DNA of 44,212 nucleotides from contig JAJNBB010000030.1 in the NCBI GenBank assembly GCA_021155885.1, positions 1-44,212 of the forward strand. Direction: 5' to 3'. Under the pieces are notes generated by a model. The model searched no databases. It was given only the letters and a program-made list of their open reading frames with translations, and was not told where the DNA came from. The position numbers and the translations under genes were made by a program. This DNA comes from Fibrobacteria bacterium (GTDB lineage Bacteria; Fibrobacterota; Fibrobacteria; UBA11236). Positions 41,520-44,212 of this stretch are shown here, one piece after another. The stretch's first letter is position 1; each line of letters starts with the position of its first letter.

Positions 41520-41704
41520 CTTCCTTCACCCTCCTTCGCGCACCTTCCAATTTTCCGGGACCCGATGGCGTTTTTCCGCTCCCTGCGTTCTGGCCCGTCG
41601 TTTGCGTTGGCAGGGATTCGTTCGGTGGAGAAATCCTTCGGGCCCGGCGAGAAGCTTTCACAATTCCGTGCCGCCGGCAGATTCAAGAAAACAAGGAGGA
41701 CATT

Positions 41705-41989
41705 ATGTCCGTAAACGGTATCGAAATCACAGAGATCCGGGTTCATTCCCTCAAGAAGAAGGAGCCCGGAAGCCACCTGGAGGCGTTCGCGCGCGTGGTC
41801 CTCAACGGCGAGCTGTGCATCAACGGCATTCGGATCGTGCGGGGGAAATTCGGCCCGTTCATTTCCTTTCCGCGCGAGTTCAATCGCAAGGAGGGAAAGG
41901 GCTACAACCTGTGCTACCCGATCACGAAGTCGCTGCAGGGCCACATGTCGGAGCGCATCCTCAGCCAGTGGCAGACCGTCGCGGCTTGA
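41705..41989 (+). CDS. spoVG: SpoVG-family RNA/DNA-binding regulator
   Basis: SpoVG proteins are small nucleic-acid-binding regulators first known from Bacillus sporulation and also found in spirochaetes and other phyla. The 94-residue product matches the family: ITEIRVHSLKKK at the N-terminus, EAFARVVLNGELCINGIRIV, GPFISFPREFNRKEGKGYN and CYPITKSLQGHMSERIL. AAGGAGGACATT before the ATG at 41705 is a near-perfect ribosome-binding site. The target in this organism is unknown. Confidence 0.95.
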   Translation: MSVNGIEITEIRVHSLKKKEPGSHLEAFARVVLNGELCINGIRIVRGKFGPFISFPREFNRKEGKGYNLCYPITKSLQGHMSERILSQWQTVAA

Positions 41990-42094
41990 TGCAGGCCTCG
42001 GAGGGACGCACAATCCTTCCGAAATCCGGATGGGGCGGGACCGGGGGCGCAAGCCCGAGGCCTTCCTTGTCCGGATGCCGGCGTTGAGGGTTCC

Positions 42095-43630
42095 ATGCTT
42101 TCCGTTTTGCGCAGCGGCGCCTTGCTCGGCATCGAAGCCGTTCCCATCACCGTCGAGGTCGACATCGCCTTCGGGCTTCCGGGCTTCAGCCTCGTGGGCC
42201 TTCCCGATTCGGCCGTCAAGGAGGCGCGCGAGCGCGTGTTCTCCGCGCTCAAGAACGCGGGATTCTTCGTTCCCAGCCGCCGCATCACCGTCAACCTCGC
42301 GCCGGCGGACCTGCGCAAGGAAGGGTCGGCCCTGGACTTGCCCATGGCCCTGGGCATTCTCGCGGCCTCGGAGCAAATGGAGCCCGGTTTGCTGGAGGGC
42401 GTGATGGTGCTGGGCGAGCTTTCGCTCGACGGCGGGCTGCGGCCCGCGCGCGGCATTTTGTCGATGGCGCTGATGGCGCGCCAGCAGGGCTGGTCGAAGG
42501 TGCTCCTCCCCTCGGCCAACTACCGCGAGGCCGCGCTGGTTCCGGGGATGCAGCTGCTGGCGGCCGACTCCCTGCATGACGCGCTTGAAGCCCTGCGGTC
42601 GGGCGCGGGCCGGCAGTTCCCCGACGTCCCGGAGGTCCCGCCCATGCCTTCGGAGCTCCTGCTGGACTACGGGGAGATCAAGGGACAGGCGCAGGCCAAG
42701 CGAGCCCTGGAAGTGGCCGCTTCGGGGGGCCACAACTTCCTGATGGCGGGGAGCCCGGGCTGCGGGAAGACCTTGATGGCCCGGCGGCTGCCTTCGATCC
42801 TGCCGCCGCTTTCGGATGAGGAAGGCCTGGAGGCCACGCGCATTTACAGCGTGGCGGGACTGCTCCAGCCTGGCCATGGGATCCTGCGCCAGCGCCCCTT
42901 CCGCGCGCCGCATCATTCCATCAGCGACCAGGCCCTCGTCGGCGGCGGAAGGATCCCGCGCCCCGGCGAGGTGAGCCTTGCGCACTTGGGGGTCCTTTTC
43001 CTCGATGAATTGCCGGAATTTCGAAAGTCCACCCTCGAGACCTTGCGCCAGCCGTTGGAGGACGGTCACGTGACGATCGCGCGCACGGCGCATACGGTCG
43101 CTTATCCATCGCGGTGCATGCTGGGCGCGGCGATGAACCCCTGTTTCTGCGGAATGCTCTTTGATTTGAAGGGTCGATGCTCGTGCAGCCCCGACATGCT
43201 GCGCCGCTATCGCGCGCGGATTTCGGGGCCGCTCCTCGACCGAATCGACCTGCATCTCGAGGTGCCCTCCCTCGGCGTGGAGGAAATCCTCGCGGACAAG
43301 CTGGAGGAATCTTCGGAGTCGATCCGAGGCCGGGTCTGCGCGGCGCGCGCGATCCAGCAAGAACGGTTCCGCGCGGATGTCGGTATCTACTGCAACGCGC
43401 AAATGGCCACGCGGGAAATCCGGCGGTACTGCGCCTTGTCAGGCTCCTGCGCCGACCTGCTGCGCACGGCGGTGGAATCGTTGGGGCTATCCGCGCGCGC
43501 GTACGACCGCATTCTCAAGGTGGCGCGGACGTTGGCCGATCTGGAGGGGGTGGATTCCTTAAAGGAGCGGCACGTGGCGGAGGCGATCCACTACCGGAGT
43601 TTTGACAGGTTGTCAAAGCCTGTCGCATAA
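42095..43630 (+). CDS. comM: ComM/YifB-family Mg-chelatase-like AAA+ ATPase
   Basis: ComM in Vibrio and Haemophilus is a helicase that promotes branch migration during integration of transformed DNA. The 511-residue protein has the N-terminal ChlI-like domain (IEVDIAFGLPGFSLVGLPD-type segment, NLAPADLRKEGSALDLPMAL). Walker A follows at MAGSPGCGKTLMARRLPSIL, then the HHSISDQALVGGG loop, Walker B FLDELPEF, the zinc-binding-like MNPCFCGMLFDLKGRCSC, and the arginine-finger region SGPLLDRIDLHLEVP. The C-terminal helical domain ends in EAIHYRSFDR. No other competence genes are in the window. Confidence 0.94.
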   Translation: MLSVLRSGALLGIEAVPITVEVDIAFGLPGFSLVGLPDSAVKEARERVFSALKNAGFFVPSRRITVNLAPADLRKEGSALDLPMALGILAASEQMEPGLLEGVMVLGELSLDGGLRPARGILSMALMARQQGWSKVLLPSANYREAALVPGMQLLAADSLHDALEALRSGAGRQFPDVPEVPPMPSELLLDYGEIKGQAQAKRALEVAASGGHNFLMAGSPGCGKTLMARRLPSILPPLSDEEGLEATRIYSVAGLLQPGHGILRQRPFRAPHHSISDQALVGGGRIPRPGEVSLAHLGVLFLDELPEFRKSTLETLRQPLEDGHVTIARTAHTVAYPSRCMLGAAMNPCFCGMLFDLKGRCSCSPDMLRRYRARISGPLLDRIDLHLEVPSLGVEEILADKLEESSESIRGRVCAARAIQQERFRADVGIYCNAQMATREIRRYCALSGSCADLLRTAVESLGLSARAYDRILKVARTLADLEGVDSLKERHVAEAIHYRSFDRLSKPVA

Positions 43631-43827
43631 ATTTGAACGAAGTAAATGAATCAGGCTTCCTGGGGGAATTGTCGCATGTAAAGAAGAATAAATAAAAGTA
43701 AAGTTCCAAAATTGTTACAAAAAAGGATAATGGAAATATTTTGTGGTTAAAATCGACACGTGAGATATATTGGGAAGCCTATATAGGTACATCTACTTCG
43801 ATTATCGTTCAACAAAGAAGGTTGCAT
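43631..43827. other. AT-rich intergenic stretch marking a composition break
   Basis: About 200 nt directly after the comM stop are far richer in A and T than anything before, with words such as AATAAATAAAAGTAAAG and TTGTTACAAAAAAGG. No terminator is obvious. A possible promoter for the next gene is TTGTGG (43741-43746), 17 bp, GATATA (43764-43769). The change may mark a horizontally acquired segment continuing beyond the window. Confidence 0.5.
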
Positions 43828-44212
43828 ATGAAAAACTTGCCATGGATCAAAATGTCCGGTCCATTGGTCATCTTATTCGGATGCCAGGAGACCGTTACGC
43901 CCCCGCCTTCAGAAAAATCCGTCGTCAAGGCAAACGCGACGGTGAATGGAATTCCGGAGGCCGTCCAGCGTGTCCGGGAGGCAAGTGGTCGGGACAAGCC
44001 CGTCGTGTGCGGAACCTATGAAGTTAAAGATGGTGATGAAACCATTACCGAAAAAGAGATCATGCGAATGGGCGTGATTAATGCCAAATTAAGCCTTCTG
44101 CCCGAAGCCAAGCTTGCATTGGGGTTCAGCGAGGTTAAAACGTGCGAACAGGCGCGGGCTTTCATCGAGCACATGCGGAATAATCCGGGACTTGAGGCTC
44201 TTTTTGAAATTC
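43828..44212 (+). CDS. Lipoprotein of unknown function, 3' end outside window
   Basis: The frame opens with ATG at 43828 (AAGAAGG 8 nt upstream) and stays open for 128 codons to the window end. The N-terminus (MKNLPWIKMSGPLVILFGC) is a short lipoprotein signal with a Cys at residue 19 following LFG. The mature part starts QETVTPPPSEKSVVKANATV and continues with KEIMRMGVINAKLSLLPEAK. That region, from EITEKEIM-like through EARAFIEHM-like helices, recalls the N-terminal helices of SurA/PrsA-type parvulin chaperones (compare the VNGIPEAVQRVRE segment), but no PPIase domain is visible. The coding GC content is lower than in the rest of the window. Confidence 0.7.
   Translation, partial: MKNLPWIKMSGPLVILFGCQETVTPPPSEKSVVKANATVNGIPEAVQRVREASGRDKPVVCGTYEVKDGDETITEKEIMRMGVINAKLSLLPEAKLALGFSEVKTCEQARAFIEHMRNNPGLEALFEI

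Noticed and set aside
43770-44021. An 83-codon frame in the AT-rich region before and across the last gene
   Set aside because: It overlaps the lipoprotein gene in another frame, has no ribosome-binding site and no recognisable content. The frame at 43828 has a lipoprotein signal and a good ribosome-binding site.

Overview
The window is 44.2 kb of GC-rich bacterial chromosome (roughly 60-65 % GC by eye), almost all of it housekeeping genes on both strands. No phage, insertion sequence or CRISPR array is visible. The protein complement fits a Gram-negative-type bacterium: SUF Fe-S assembly, GlnE, an envelope sulfatase, many signal peptides and lipoproteins. SpoVG outside the Firmicutes, together with secreted enzymes that end in short beta-rich 'DxxGRxL' tails, recalls the FCB/Fibrobacterota area. 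That placement is only a guess; 16S rRNA or marker proteins would settle it.

Layout. 1-1.3 kb: 3' end of leuS, then rdgB. 1.4-4.7 kb: a three-PAS histidine kinase diverging from a MarR regulator and a NarL-type response regulator. 4.7-11.1 kb: a minus-strand SUF operon in the order IscU-like/Nfu fusion, sufB, sufC, sufD, sufS, sufU. 11.1-12.5 kb: asnS. 12.6-21.4 kb: an accessory, secretion-oriented block with two glucose/sorbosone dehydrogenase-like proteins, three tandem paralogous esterases (the last one frameshifted), an EamA transporter with an attenuator-like leader, and an M14 carboxypeptidase. 21.4-22.1 kb: a noncoding stretch with a candidate structured RNA, tandem terminators, tRNA-Gly(GCC) and a 5'-half tRNA-Gly copy. 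22.2-30.7 kb: ligA, cysM, a LEA14-like lipoprotein, an ATP-grasp protein coupled to miaA, a small membrane protein, tatD and ygiD. 31.0-35.6 kb: tRNA-Ala, an LtaS-like sulfatase with a MopE-like metal-binding insert, a dienelactone hydrolase, thioredoxin, tRNA-fMet and a DUF4142 protein. 35.8-41.4 kb: rsmG-rsuA and an unusual glnE. 41.7-43.6 kb: spoVG and a ComM/YifB ATPase. From 43.6 kb the composition drops sharply in GC, and a truncated lipoprotein gene runs off the end.

The most unusual signal is a set of 13 long imperfect hairpins of about 75-145 bp that fill gaps between genes. Each has a G-rich arm, a short unrelated loop and a C-rich arm, and the arms are built from degenerate tandem words such as GGTTGTT or GGTAAGAGGTAG. 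They occur in convergent, divergent and co-directional gaps, often abut or overlap stop codons, always have the same polarity, and come in at least two sequence families plus singletons. None is seen inside the 12.6-21.4 kb accessory block. They look like a genome-specific intergenic hairpin system that no protein in the window explains.

Other points worth attention are a junction near 4735 where sufU and the response regulator both appear to have lost their natural C-termini, GlnE with its two nucleotidyltransferase halves apparently in reversed order behind ACT domains, and a SUF operon headed by an IscU-like domain without ligand cysteines.
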